Source of the DNA: Heligmosomoides polygyrus polygyrus
Lineage: Eukaryota; Nematoda; Chromadorea; Rhabditida; Heligmosomidae
Assembly (NCBI GenBank): GCA_947396885.1
Contig: OX377204.1
Location: forward strand, 22,885,706-22,949,705
DNA: 64,000 bases
Reading direction: 5' to 3'
A model generated the notes under the pieces. The model did not search any database, was not told the origin of the DNA, and was given only the letters and a program-made list of their open reading frames with translations. A program made the position numbers and the translations under genes. This document shows positions 52,040 through 62,110 of this stretch, piece after piece; position 1 is the stretch's first letter; every line of letters begins with the position of its first letter.

Positions 52040-52510
52040 AAGTTTTGATGATGGTATCACTATATGTATACCTTCTCGAAGGCGTTCAGAAAAACTACAC
52101 TCGAAAGTTGTTCATAAGACGCCATAAAGCGCCGTATGGAGATATTCCCAATAGCTCCGAGACGGTTAAGCTACTTGGAATATCTAGTTTACGTAACAGA
52201 AGAGACAAGGCAGACCTAATCACATTATTTAAAATCCTCACAGGGTAACTTTCCCTTAATCCAATTGAATTCTTTGGTGGACCACTCAGCAGAAACGTAA
52301 GAGGTAGACTTCGATTGTATGCTGAGGTTGCAAGGTCAACGTCAGATCCCACTTTCCTACCTACCGGCGTCTTAGGGAGTTCAACCTATTTATCGGTGAA
52401 CAGAAAGTGTTGTTGGTATGTCTGTGCCTCACTTCAAACATCTGCTTGCTCGAACTAGAGATAGCCTAGCTTGTTTTTTTTGTATTGTAATAATAATAAT
52501 ATTTATTACG
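52040..52510 (+). pseudogene. CR1-like RT C-terminal fragment
   Basis: The frame 52045-52248 contains EGVQKNYTRKLFIRRH and VKLLGISSLRNRRDKADLITLFKILTG, the conserved block after the CR1-type RT core. It continues past one stop with NPIEFFGGPLSRNVRGRLRL and ends near a (TAA)n run at 52487-52505, probably the tail. Confidence 0.75.
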
Positions 52511-52909
52511 CGGTTTAAGACACACGTGAGAGAAAAAACACAGAAATCAAGAAACTCACAAACGAGCCACGTTACATCTAGTTTTCAGGAAGACAAAAAC
52601 GTGTCCTGCGCCATACGCTTGAAAGAGCACAGAAGCTGAGGACCGAGTATAAAATTGTGCCTTAACTTCAAATAAGATGAAGCTGCCCTACAAGTAAACA
52701 TGGAGGAGCGTAATTTTGTATTCGGTCTACGATAGGATATCTTTTCCGACCCACCTCTGGTCTTAGAAGAGTTTATTGTATAAAATTGAGAGACGTCCAC
52801 GTCAATGATTCCTGCAAGCATTTTAAAGAGCACACACATCCCTAACCTTTCGACGGGACTCCAGAGTGTTCAGACTAAGATATTTGTTTCCTATGTTAGA
52901 ACGCGGTAC
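52511..52909. other. Unannotated stretch
   Basis: No supported feature between two oppositely oriented CR1-like fragments. Confidence 0.4.
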
Positions 52910-53470
52910 TCAGGAGTAAAGAAAACTCCCAGATCTAATCACTGCCTTTCTTGTGAAGTTTTTCTGAATCTTTTCTAAAACTTCGATATCCTTCTTCTTT
53001 GAAGGTGAAAATACTGTAGAACTACACTCCACAATAGGTCGGACGTAGGTCTTATACGCCTGCAGCAAAACCTTCTTACTTCGAGTAGAAAGGCCTCTAA
53101 AGATTTGGTAGATTCGCGCCTGAGCCTTCCTATGGATAATTCTGTAGTGATCCGAAAAGTCGAGTTTATGATAATAATGAAATCCAAGATCTTTTACAGC
53201 CTGAACTCTCTCAATATTATATCCTCCGACCTTATATTCAGTAGGGGCCGAAGAGACACCAATCCTCATAAAAAGTGTTTTCTCTGGCGCCAAGGGGAGA
53301 CTCCATTGTGAAGACCACCATTGCAGCCTATCAATTGCAAGCTGCAAAATGTTATGATCTTCACAAGAAATGACTTCTCTGTACACCTTAACGTCATACG
53401 CAAATTGCTTGACCACCACACCGCTGTCTTCTAGTAATTTTGAAATGCCCGAAGTATAAATCATAAACGG
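52910..53470 (-). pseudogene. CR1-like RT fragment, central and C-terminal
   Basis: The 184-residue minus frame begins just before the catalytic box, which reads FAYDVKVY where FADD is expected. Losing the first catalytic Asp to Tyr means it cannot be active. It continues with LQWWSSQWSLPLAPEKTLFM, VQAVKDLGFHYYHKLDFSDH, RPIVECSSTVFSP and LEKIQKNFTRKAV, the standard order for CR1/jockey-like RT. The 5' part is absent. Confidence 0.85.
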
Positions 53471-54239
53471 AATGTATGTATTTTGCTTAATATTGCTTGA
53501 CCATGTTGGTTTGTTATAGATACAGTGTTATGCGTGTAATTCTTATGCAAATCAAGCGCTTCAATAAATAAATAATGTGTAATGTTATTGAAGGCCTGAG
53601 GAAGCTGCTAAGCAGCGAACGCTTGCCAATAAAGAATATCGGAAGAGTCTCATTTATGCCAACTATATCTAATTCGACTGATAGTAAAATTTCTGTTTGC
53701 ATGGAATCTCGCAAGTAAATTCCTGTTGGCATGGTTCCCCCCGTAAACAACACAACAAAAACAATTGTCAAGAACATTGTTCTTCTCACTTTGGCGTTTC
53801 AATGTATGCTTGGAAGAAGCAATTACATTGCCAATCAAAAATCGCATTCTAATAGAATGCATGATGCCCTCTCTTCTTTTAATGCACGAAATGATTGCTG
53901 TCTTCCTACACTTTAAAGCAAAATTTAGCGTTATTTTTGAAGTTATTATTAAAATAAAAATGTTACAAAATTATTACACTTATTCGAGCAGCTGAGCTTA
54001 AAAGATCAAAGAAAAGATGTAGCAATCTTTTGAACAAGAATTACTCTAACCATTCTGGAGAGCCTGTGTTTAACCAGTATGATAAGAAGCTCGTTTTGAT
54101 CTGGAACACGTTCATTTTGGTTTTAGAACCGTCAAATAGATGAGTGTCGAATTTGACGTGAACGTTGAAGTAGACACATATCAAATCAAACTGGACACTT
54201 TTTTCGTCAGATTTGACACCTTCCGAATCAAACTGGACA
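53471..54239. other. Stretch with no called gene
   Basis: A short (AAAT)n at 53564-53575 could be another orphan CR1 tail. Near 54140-54240 words such as AATCAAACTGGACAC belong to the R5 family. No gene. Confidence 0.4.
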
Positions 54240-54545
54240 CTCTAACCTTGGACTTTTGAAATCAAAGCGAACTTTTCCAAATCAAAATGAGCTTCTTCTA
54301 CGCTAGACTAGGGACTCTCCAAAAAGGATAAAATAATTTTTTATTTGAGGAAAATTCAAGCATAACTTTGTTTCAAGTTTTAATTCAGCCACCCAATAAA
54401 CTAACACCTTGTTTAGACTTTTATTTTAAAAAAAATATATATATATATAATTAAACAAAAAATAAAAAATTATTTTTTATTGTTTAATGAAAAATAATGG
54501 CACGAAGCCTGTTTCAAAAATCGGGAAGGCGGTTATTTTTACTGC
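54240..54545 (+). repeat. AT-rich dispersed repeat R5, copy 2
   Basis: It is colinear with 49070-49320. R5-like words also occur inverted at 54880-54960 and as a fragment in the nlp-46 intron at 55590-55660. Confidence 0.6.
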
Positions 54546-55300
54546 CAAGAAAGATTGCGCCACATAGTATGTCGCGATTTTTAATCGATTGATAGCAGAA
54601 TTTTTTTTGCACGGTGTTTGATACATATTAGCAATACAACAGCAACAACTGTAAAGAACACACTTATCCTCAATTTGATAGTTTATGGAAGTGACATTAA
54701 CACTATCAATCAAATAAAAGCTGCAGCGAACTTTTTAAGTGCATGACGCGATTTGGTCTTTTAATGCGCTATAATCTTGCCGAGCCTAAAAATTTCCAAA
54801 AAAGTTATACCAAATTTTTTTAGCAAAAAACTAATCTAAAAAGCTTATTGATTCTGTAGCTTAACGTGCCTGAACTGAAGGTCGTTTCGATTTGGAAGAA
54901 TTCGCTTTGATTTCAAATGCCTTCAAGCTAGCTTAGAAGAGGGTCCAATTCGACGTAAAAATGGTATTCCTAGGCCACTAAGGCTGGATTTTTACTTCCA
55001 TCGCGGAGCGGCGAGCCGTTGCCAAAGCCATCAATATCGGTCGTCTACGCCGTCCAACCGCTGCGGGTAGATTTCACAACGCCAACTCAACCGGCGTGTG
55101 ACGTGTGAATTCTGCTAGGGTTTCAGAGCTAGACGTGCCACATAGCGCAGGCTCAACCGGCTGAGTTAGCTATCAGTTCGAGCCTTCCTGAAGGAAGCAG
55201 CCGGATATTAAGAGACGTTGTAGTATACTTCTGTATTCCATCAGATGACACCGACCCATCGTCGTTCTAACTCGTTCCAATGTGTACTGTAACAGGCAAC
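54546..55300. promoter_or_regulatory. Upstream region of nlp-46-like gene
   Basis: Mostly AT-rich repeat debris up to about 54960, then unique sequence. CACTCCGTTCAG (AG at 55328-55329) just before the 5' leader could be a spliced-leader trans-splice acceptor, as is common in nematodes. That is inference, and no core promoter motif is evident. Confidence 0.25.
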
Positions 55301-55353
55301 GTTCCTTCTGGACTAACCACTCCGTTCAGGTTCAAATCAAAGCGCTGCTGAGC

Positions 55354-57172
55354 ATGAACAGCTACTTGCGTTCGCTGCTGCTCTTCATATTAGTTGGCCT
55401 CTCCGTTGCCTTGCCGATGTTATGGTACGACAACGAAGCACGAGAGAATTCCAAGCCACAACTAATGGTAAGTGATGTCTGTATGTGTGTTCAGCCTTTG
55501 TGCTTACTTTCTAACATGCATCTTTGAATGCTACTTACCAAATTTGGAGCAGTTTTTCTATAAATGTACTCCAGACATATACCATTTTCACGTCGAATTA
55601 GACACTTTTCAAATCAGTTTGGACATACTTAAGCTGGACTTTTCACAAATGAAATTGAACACTCTTATAAGCAGCCCTTTTCTCAGAATCTCGTCCCAGG
55701 CCTTCTTCAAGCAGGACTTCAGAGTGTTCGCGCTACTCTGTCGTGTAGACCAGTCTCTCTCCTCTAAAACGGCCCAAGCACAGTAATCCTTTACGTTGAG
55801 ATCTAGGGAATTTGCTTCCCATTCCACTGCAGGTGTGAAATTGGCTATATAGAGTCGGGACCAGGTCCCGTGTGCTTTCGCTTTGTATACAGGATCGCTC
55901 TCTTGCTAGAACGTTGAAATTCAATATATGTAGTGAGAGTCTGTACGTCGTCGAAAATTAGGTGGGCCGACCACGTGATGCGCTTCGCAGACACCCGCTG
56001 GACGAGAGCCGTTACCGACTGAAAGCTAAAGACGGAAGCTAAGGGAATACCAGGACACCCACCAATCCGTTGGTCGGACTTCTTCATGGGAGCCCTGATC
56101 GAGCGGTATGGCGGAGAGTCGTTGGATACATCGCCTTCAGAAAGTGGCGGGGCAAGGGGCGCCGAGGACAAGATGTCCGGGTCCTTGCCTTCACATGGAG
56201 GCATCGCATTTCTAATCACTTCCCTTGGCCCAACATCTCTATCCTGGACTGATTTCGTTCTTGAAACAGGAGACAGAACCTTGTTCACTATATTTGGAAC
56301 AAAGGAGTTTTCAGCTGCAGCGCCAAGGCTTTCTTCAGGTCCCGCCAATGTAGAACTGAGCGGAATCACTTATAGTCTCTGGTTGAGACAAAAGTTTAAA
56401 GAATTGTGGTGAAAATTGAAAGAATCTAGAGAGAAGAGCGACGTTCTCCTTTCCTCAACTGCCTCCATAACCGAACCGAATGGAAAATGACTTCAGAGTT
56501 CCCCGAGATGCGCTTCCCAATCGTCCCCTATCAGTTGTTAGGTTTTGGGCGATGTCACGCCAATTACCGAAAACGGCAGCGGTGTCTAGAGGTGGTGCTC
56601 TGGCTGGTAAGGAGTTGCCCGGCCCAATCCTGTCAGCTCTCACCACTCGCCTCTCTCACTACAACTCATTCGCACGGCCAGCCTACAATCAAGCCGGTGA
56701 AATTCGACAGGCCTGTGCTCGTTCTGTTTCATTTTGCAATTTTTACCCCATATTCATAGTCAGCATTCTGAACTGCTTCTAATGACCCTGGTTTCCACTT
56801 CAAGTTCCACAGGTTCCGGTAGTCGAAATCGAAATCCCTTGCTGGTCAGGGACATAGGAAGACCACTGAAGGCCGGAAAATTGTACCCTCAGGGACATAT
56901 CGTATCTAAATGCTTCGACACTGGTGGAAATTTTTTGAAGAAAATAGTAAGACTACTCTGCTTATCGCATAGTGTGCATCGTTGACCTTAACTTGAAGCA
57001 GAAAGTGGTTATCATCAAGTTTTCCTTTAATTCATCCACACTTTTCTTTCACACCCGATTTCAAGTGAATTATGTCGACGATTTTCAGTACCTGAGGAAC
57101 ATCGGACCGCTCTCATTACTGAAGCGAAACATCGCGATCGGTCGAGGCGACGGGTTGAGGCCGGGCAAGTAG
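55354..57172 (+). CDS. nlp-46: NLP-46-like RPamide neuropeptide precursor (two exons)
   Basis: This is a secreted precursor of one amidated neuropeptide. Exon 1 (55354-55467) encodes 38 residues: a signal peptide (MNSYLRSLLLFILVGLSVAL) and a short acidic stretch. It ends at a consensus donor ATG|GTAAGT. Exon 2 (57089-57172) follows the acceptor ATTTTCAG and reads on in phase 0 for 27 residues, ending LLKRNIAIGRGDGLRPGK and stop. KR is a dibasic processing site, and the final GK supplies the amide-donor glycine plus a removable lysine. The predicted mature peptide, NIAIGRGDGLRPG-amide, is what I recall for C. elegans NLP-46, an RPamide family member (with NLP-2, -22, -23). An upstream in-frame ATG (55282) would spoil the signal peptide. 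A further small exon in the 1.6-kb intron cannot be excluded. The total is 65 aa if two exons. Confidence 0.85.
55948..56115 (+). pseudogene. RTE-like fragment inside the nlp-46 intron
   Basis: It is nearly identical in long runs to 31140-31305, with GTCGAAAATTAGGTGGGCC, ATGCGCTTCGCAGACACCC and GTTGGTCGGACTTCTTC. It lies in the sense orientation to the neuropeptide gene. It is a 5'- and 3'-truncated scrap. Confidence 0.85.
56116..57080. other. Rest of nlp-46 intron; open on both strands in part
   Basis: Between about 56120 and 56700 both strands contain frames of 60-110 codons with ordinary amino-acid composition. No domain is recognised and the region matches no repeat that I can see in the window. 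It may be an unidentified element or extra exon material. Confidence 0.3.
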
Positions 57173-57252
57173 CCAGCTGCAGCGCAGCAGCTTCGGGCAC
57201 GGATCTGGCGCCACTACTGTACTGTCCCTTCAGCAACGGTGTTGTTCAGAAC

Positions 57253-57258
57253 GATAAA
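57253..57258 (+). terminator. Possible poly-A signal variant for nlp-46
   Basis: GATAAA lies 81 bp after the stop codon. No canonical AATAAA was seen close to the stop. Confidence 0.25.
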
Positions 57259-57890
57259 TTAACCACCCTGTGCTGTGCGAGTATTCTGTCTAACGTGACT
57301 TGTTGCCTGAACAATGTTCGTACTGCGGTGTATCGCCCTCTTTCCACGTCGTCTTCTAACAAGCTGTCACAGTGCAAAACAAAGCTCTTTTAAAGAACAT
57401 ATGTACAGTCCATCAACATCAACAACGCACTGGATTAACAGAAAGTCGAAACCATTGCAGAAAGAAGGGAATTCCGAAAGGTTCGGGGCATTCCTAGCAG
57501 GGTGAAGCACTCACGATGTCTGCAAATATGCGAAAAACTGCAGGTTCTTTCAGCCAACCGTGTTTTGCCTCGCCGGCACAACCTCCTAATCAGCCCGAAT
57601 CGCCATTTTTCACACATTTGAGATTCTCACCCTCTTGCCCTCTTACGCAACAGAAAAACGCCGAATTGAGGAAGTTCCAACTAGGTATAAGGAACAGGTG
57701 AGGCACATAAGATTCAAGCTCAACCCCTCAGACAATAACAAGTGTGAGACACTTCTATTATAGAATTCCCAACACGAACAACTTAGAAATACAGAGACAA
57801 ACCAATCTTCAAAATACGTTCAGAAAAGATTCGAGTCAGATTCCTCAAGCCTCAAATGGCTGTTACCGAGGTTCTAAGCTGTTATAATGG
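57259..57890. other. Intergenic region between convergent genes
   Basis: Frames of about 60 codons only. No feature supported. Confidence 0.4.
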
Positions 57891-57894
57891 TTGT

Positions 57895-58060
57895 AAGCTG
57901 TCACAACGATGTTTTGTTGCGGTCAAAACTTCTAGCGCCAGGCGGGACTCGAACCCGCACCTCCCTCTGACCGGGCGGGAATGCTCTACGCCATTACACC
58001 ACCGGCGCCGTTTGATCGAACGCAACATCCACACCTCGTGGGACCATCAGCACCCACCTG
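57895..58060 (-). repeat. S1 tRNA-derived SINE, best-preserved copy
   Basis: Read on the minus strand: GGCGCCGGTGGTGTAATGGC (stem plus A box), GGTGCGGGTTCGAGTCCCGC (T-arm and B box), then CTGGCGCTAGAAGTTTTGACC. The tRNA-like part spans about 57940-58012. Flanking S1 body sequence extends to about 58180 (CTGATGGTCCCACGAGGTG upstream, on the minus strand). It is not a functional tRNA gene in my view because the same non-tRNA flanks accompany other copies. Confidence 0.85.
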
Positions 58061-58284
58061 TATCCGGGATGAGCTGGCCGCTTATGTCAGCCTGGGACTA
58101 GTTAAGCTGATGGTCTCGATAGAAACAACAGAAACAACAACAAACAAAAACCAATTGAGGCTTAAAAAACCGATTTGAATTGTTATAATGGTGTTCCGCT
58201 TACGACCCGTTCCTGCGCATAGCCATCGGCGGCCCCAGAGTCATAACACCGGCACTGGACGGTGTGTCTGCAGAGTTTTAATGG

Positions 58285-58570
58285 CAACAAAACGTCGTTA
58301 TGAGAGCTTGCACTTCGATACTAGCCGCTTGAGGCTTAAGGTCACTGAATTGAATCATTTCTATCAAGACCTTCAGCTTAAGCGGTTCCCTGCTGATAAC
58401 AGCGGTTGGCTCATCCCGATGTATGGGGAGTGCTGATGGGTTCCACGAGGTGTGGTTGTTGTCCTCGATCAAATAGTGCTGGTGGTGTAAAGGCGTAGAG
58501 CATTCCGGTCCGGTTTGCAGAAGGTGCGGGTACCAGTCTCGCCTGGCGCTAGAGATCGCCAAAAACGTCA
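58285..58570 (+). repeat. S1 tRNA-derived SINE with body
   Basis: A body segment (58300-58460: GTTATGAGAGCTTGCACTTC, AATCATTTCTATCAAGACC, GTGCTGATGGGTTCCACGAG) is followed by a tRNA-like module (58467-58553: GTGCTGGTGGTGTAAAGGCG to CGCCTGGCGCTAGAG). It is inverted relative to the copy at 57895 and ends 14 bp before the stop codon of the phosphopantetheinyl transferase gene. Confidence 0.8.
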
Positions 58571-58584
58571 TCGTTAGGACAGAT

Positions 58585-59902
58585 TCAGAAGGGCTTCATG
58601 GGTTTCTCCAGATACACACTGAACTCTTCTGCTGCCCCATCGTCGATCGGATTCACCACAGTGCTGCCTTCCAGAAGACTCTCCATCGACACTAGCGAGA
58701 AGAGATTCCGCTGCGACTGACGGCTACCCTGACCTGAGCTGTCGTCTGATGGTGACAGCATCCTGAAACGATCAGCGGTGATCATCTAATCCACTGGGGT
58801 CTGCACTCCACACCTTCAAAAGGAGGTTGTACACCCACCTTCCGACAGCCACACAGTGATCATCGCCGATGAAGCTCTCCTCGAAAATCCAGTTCTTCTG
58901 CAGCACTCCGCGTTCGAACCACGTTGTAGATGTAATGAAGCACCCTGCAATGTAGCGATTGGCGCTCTAGTCCAATTCTCGTTCTCATTTTCTGGGTGAA
59001 AAGGCGAGATGACAAATGGATCTTTATGAGCGCGCCATGCATCCAACTTTGATGTCGACAAGGTGCTTGCAGTACAGATCTGGGAGACGCCATAGGGAGA
59101 CGTTCGGTACCCACAGTAATCTAGCCGCTGCGCTTTCAATGTGCCTTCGCGACACCTGTCCGATGCAGCGTGAAGGAATGGCGCATTCCTAGTAGGTTAG
59201 CTAACACCAACGTTCACCCCAGCGGTCATTTAAAGTGCAACAGCTGACCTGGCTCGTGCTTCTCCTCGGAGGTATGAAAATCGAAGACCCGTAGATCGTT
59301 CACCAGCCCCGTACCAGTGGCCTTCAGCACGGCCTCCTTCAGACACCAAATGCGATAGAAGGCCGTCCATCTAAACAGCTGATACTGATGTTCATGATTA
59401 TTACGCCGTTTAAGACAGGCGGTAGAAATGTAATCAGAATAGGACAACTAACAACGTCTAAAAGGCAGGAGTGCAAAACAGCCACAACATAGTGCATCCA
59501 AGAAAAGCGAAATCTAGGCTAAGTGGTGCTCGTAAGCGAAAACCTTGGTAGCCGTCCTTAAATGAGTTAATCCTGAAGGAGTGCCGTCTAACTGTAGTTT
59601 AAAGTCTAGAAAAGGACAGCTTAGTTCCTCTACCTCTAGTTCAGGACAGCAGCAATTCAAAGATCTAGGAAGAGTCAATAGAGACTGATACGTGGAGGGT
59701 TTACACTCCTCCAGAAACTTCTTCAGAAGAAAAAAGACGGGATGTTTCTTCCCTGTCGATGGCACAGCAACGCACTTCTCCTTCTCTGTCGCTCCGCTCC
59801 TCATCAATCGCAGCTCGCCGTCGGAGAACAGCTTCGCCATGCGATCTATGTGCACCGTAGCCGTTTCCGAACGCGACTCGTCTATCCGCATCACGTCGAC
59901 GC
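58585..59902 (-). CDS. AASDHPPT: 4'-Phosphopantetheinyl transferase (AASDHPPT-type), last four exons
   Basis: The enzyme transfers 4'-phosphopantetheine from CoA to carrier-protein serines (fatty-acid synthase, mitochondrial ACP, other carriers) in the cytosol. On the minus strand the exons are 59902-59776, 59370-59249, 58944-58839 and 58762-58585 (stop TGA). Every border is AG/GT (for example CTTAG|GC, CAG|GTCAGC, TTGCAG|GG, TTTCAG|G) and split codons join correctly at all three junctions. Together they give 177 residues. Motifs: GVDVMR at the start of the first exon (metal-binding GVD), then WTAFYRIWCLKEAVLKATG (the W..KEA.LKA.G signature) and NWIFEESFIGDDHCVAVGR, like the WAFEES...HHFVAVA of the human protein. 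The C-terminal exon is Ser/Gln-rich, then FSLVSMESLL. The N-terminal half, about 120 residues in the family, is not visible and probably lies beyond a repeat-filled intron. Confidence 0.92.
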
Positions 59903-60170
59903 CTAAGATGTCGTATCAGCTCACGCCTAGCATGCATAAATTCGAGCTAATTTGGTGACATATGTAAACGTCTCAAATGAAGGAAGCACAAGCGCTCCAG
60001 ATGCGTCCTGCCATCTAAAAATGCTGCAGGACGAAAACTGAGTAAGAAATTGTGAGATTACAGTATGCAGACCAGCTCTTGAAGGGCACAGATGCACTGA
60101 AGAGAATATGTCCACCCCCGTAATTCATAATGCGTACAGAATTGTGGACAAAACCTTACATCTACGTTCG
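59903..60170. other. Start of upstream intron of the transferase gene
   Basis: I searched the minus strand for the expected preceding exon (a N.SH.G motif before GVD) and did not find it here. The 62-codon minus frame has no similarity to the family. Confidence 0.4.
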
Positions 60171-60171
60171 A

Positions 60172-60290
60172 TAAAACAACGCCAGCGGTGTAATTGCGTA
60201 GGACATTCCGCCCGGAGAGCAGAAGGTGCGTGTTCGAGTCCTGCCTGGTGCTAGAGTTTTGCTCGCAAAAAAACATCGTTATGAGAGCTT
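60172..60290 (+). repeat. S1 tRNA-derived SINE
   Basis: CGCCAGCGGTGTAATTGCGTAGG, TGCGTGTTCGAGTCCTGCC and TGGTGCTAGAGTTTTG, followed by CATCGTTATGAGAGCTTACA. It lies in the putative intron, antisense to the gene. Confidence 0.8.
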
Positions 60291-60400
60291 ACAACGTTGA
60301 ACCAGCCATTTGAACCCAATGATCAAATCGAGGAGCACCTATGACCCTTAAATGTTATGTTCTACCTTTGTTATCTTCGTTTTGCTGAAAAGCACACAAA

Positions 60401-61813
60401 CTTCTTCTTCTTCTTCTTCAGCGTTTGTCCCGCTTAGTTGCGGGGTCCGCTTTCCTGGAATGTTGGCGCCACTTTTCCCGATCAAATGCCTGAGGGTGCA
60501 ACCCAGCCACCTTCAAGTCCTGATGCAACGTATCAAGCCACCGCCGTTTTGGTCGCCTCGTGGCCGCCTACCAGCCACATCAAGGATAAGACCATTCTTT
60601 CGGACAGTGTCATTATTTGCGCGAAGGACGTGGCCGTACCATCGCAGACGAGCTTCACGTATCTTCTCAAATATCGGGGTGACACTGAACCTCTGCCGTA
60701 TGGAGTCGTTGCGTACTCGATCCAAACGCGTAATTGGCCGTCCACCGCAGCATCTTCGTTTCCATTACGCTGAGGCGCCTTTCAATTTCTTTGGTAACGG
60801 GCCAGCACTCAGCTCCCTAAATATGTAGCTACAGGCCGGACGACTGCTCTGTAGATCTTCGACTTGAGGCGCTCTGGTATCTTCTTGTCGCAAAGCACTC
60901 CCGTCAGAGAGCGCCATTTGGACCACGCTGCACTCACGCGTGAGTTGGCTTCAACAAGTAAACCGCCATCGGACGCGATTGCTGATCCCAAGTACTTGAA
61001 TACCGAAGTACGTGGCAGCTCAATGCCATTTACCTTAATGGAGGTGGACTCATTTTCGTCAATCGTCATATACTCGGTCTTCTTGACATTAAGTTTGAGT
61101 CCAAATCTCTCCAAGTGATCGCACCAAGCTTGTACCTGCCGCTGGAGTTCAATCTTATCTTCGCTAGCAAGCTTTACATCATCAGCCTAAAGCAACGTCC
61201 AAGGGACTGGCTGCTGAAGATCACGCGATATGGCATCCATAACGACGACGAAGAGTAGTGGGGAGAGCGCAGACCCTTGATGTACTCCGACAGAGATGGG
61301 AAACTCCATCAACGTGCCTGCTGCAGCTCGCACTCGACTCTTTGGACAAGAGTACAGTATTCGTACCCACTCTATGAGCTCTTCGGGGACCCCATGTTCT
61401 CGTAAGGCATACCATATCACTTCACGCGGAACGCGATCAAAGGCCTTCTCCAAATCCAGGAAGGCAAGATGCACCGGCTTCTGTTTCTCGCTGTGTTTTT
61501 CTATCAGAAGACGAACGGCGTGTATGGCATCGACTGTGCCACAACCAGTTACGAAGCCGCACTGGTTGGTAGAGAGTTGGACGATATCACGAATGCGACC
61601 GTCGACAATCCGCTCGAAGATCTTCATGCTATGCGAAATCAATCGGATTGGACGGTAGTTTGAGCAGTCTGTCGGACTTCCCCTCTTTTTCCAAATCGGG
61701 ATCGTCGTGCTTCTCTGCCAAATATCGGGCACTTTCTTCTCCGCAATAACCTGGTTGAAGAACGTCGCCAGCCACTTCGTTGGGTACAAGGATTTCGATT
61801 TCCATAAGTCGGT
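60401..61813 (-). mobile_element. RTE retrotransposon, 5'-truncated, with 15-bp TSD
   Basis: The 1413-bp insertion is flanked by a perfect TGAAAAGCACACAAA duplication (60386-60400 and 61814-61828). Its 3' end is the (TTC)n, i.e. (GAA)n on the minus strand, at 60401, followed inward by the GCGTTTGTCCCGCTT coding end. It is the same family as the full-length RTE at 40940 and starts within the RT region. Confidence 0.95.
60520..61813 (-). pseudogene. RTE reverse transcriptase, truncated and broken
   Basis: The frame 61187-61837 (its first codons lie outside the element) covers the RT from DLWKSKSLYPTKWL through FLDLEKAFDRVPREV to GVHQGSALSPLLFVVVMDAI. It stops at LL*ADD: the tyrosine codon of the catalytic YADD box has become TAG (near 61187). 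Later pieces (60809-61114, FGLKLNVKKTEYMT...KYLGSAIASDGG; 60513-60725, EARLRWYGHVLR) are in other frames, so there are also indels. It is not functional. Confidence 0.92.
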
Positions 61814-61864
61814 TGAAAAGCACACAAATAAGCGCAATAAAAAAAATTAAAAACAAATAAATAA

Positions 61865-62110
61865 ATTTGAGGCCTCAAGATAATGCTGTTGAATCGTTTC
61901 TATTAAGACCGTCAGCCTAATTGGTTCCATTCTGATACCAGCGGCCGGTATCCCGATGGGTGGTGCTGATGGGTCCCACAAAGTGTGGATGCTGCGTTCG
62001 ATCAAACTGCACCAGCTTTGTAATGACATAGAGCATTCCGACCTGGCCAGCAGAAGGTGGGGGTTCGAGACCTGCCTGGAGTTTTGATTGCAAAAACCAC
62101 GTTATGAAAA
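61865..62110 (+). repeat. S1 SINE body plus tRNA-like module
   Basis: The same order as at 58285-58570: GAATCGTTTCTATTAAGACC, GTGCTGATGGGTCCCACAA, TTCGATCAAACTGCACCAG, GGGGGTTCGAGACCTGCC, then GAGTTTTGATTGCAAAAACC. The A-box region is decayed. Confidence 0.75.

Noticed and set aside
55845..56369. 174-codon minus-strand frame
   Set aside because: Its C-terminal half is antisense to an RTE fragment. The remainder has no recognisable domain, so I list the region only as a curiosity within the nlp-46 intron.
57940..58012. Apparent tRNA gene (minus strand)
   Set aside because: The tRNA-like module is good, but the same non-tRNA flanks (trailer and body) accompany seven other copies, which makes it a SINE rather than a functional tRNA gene.
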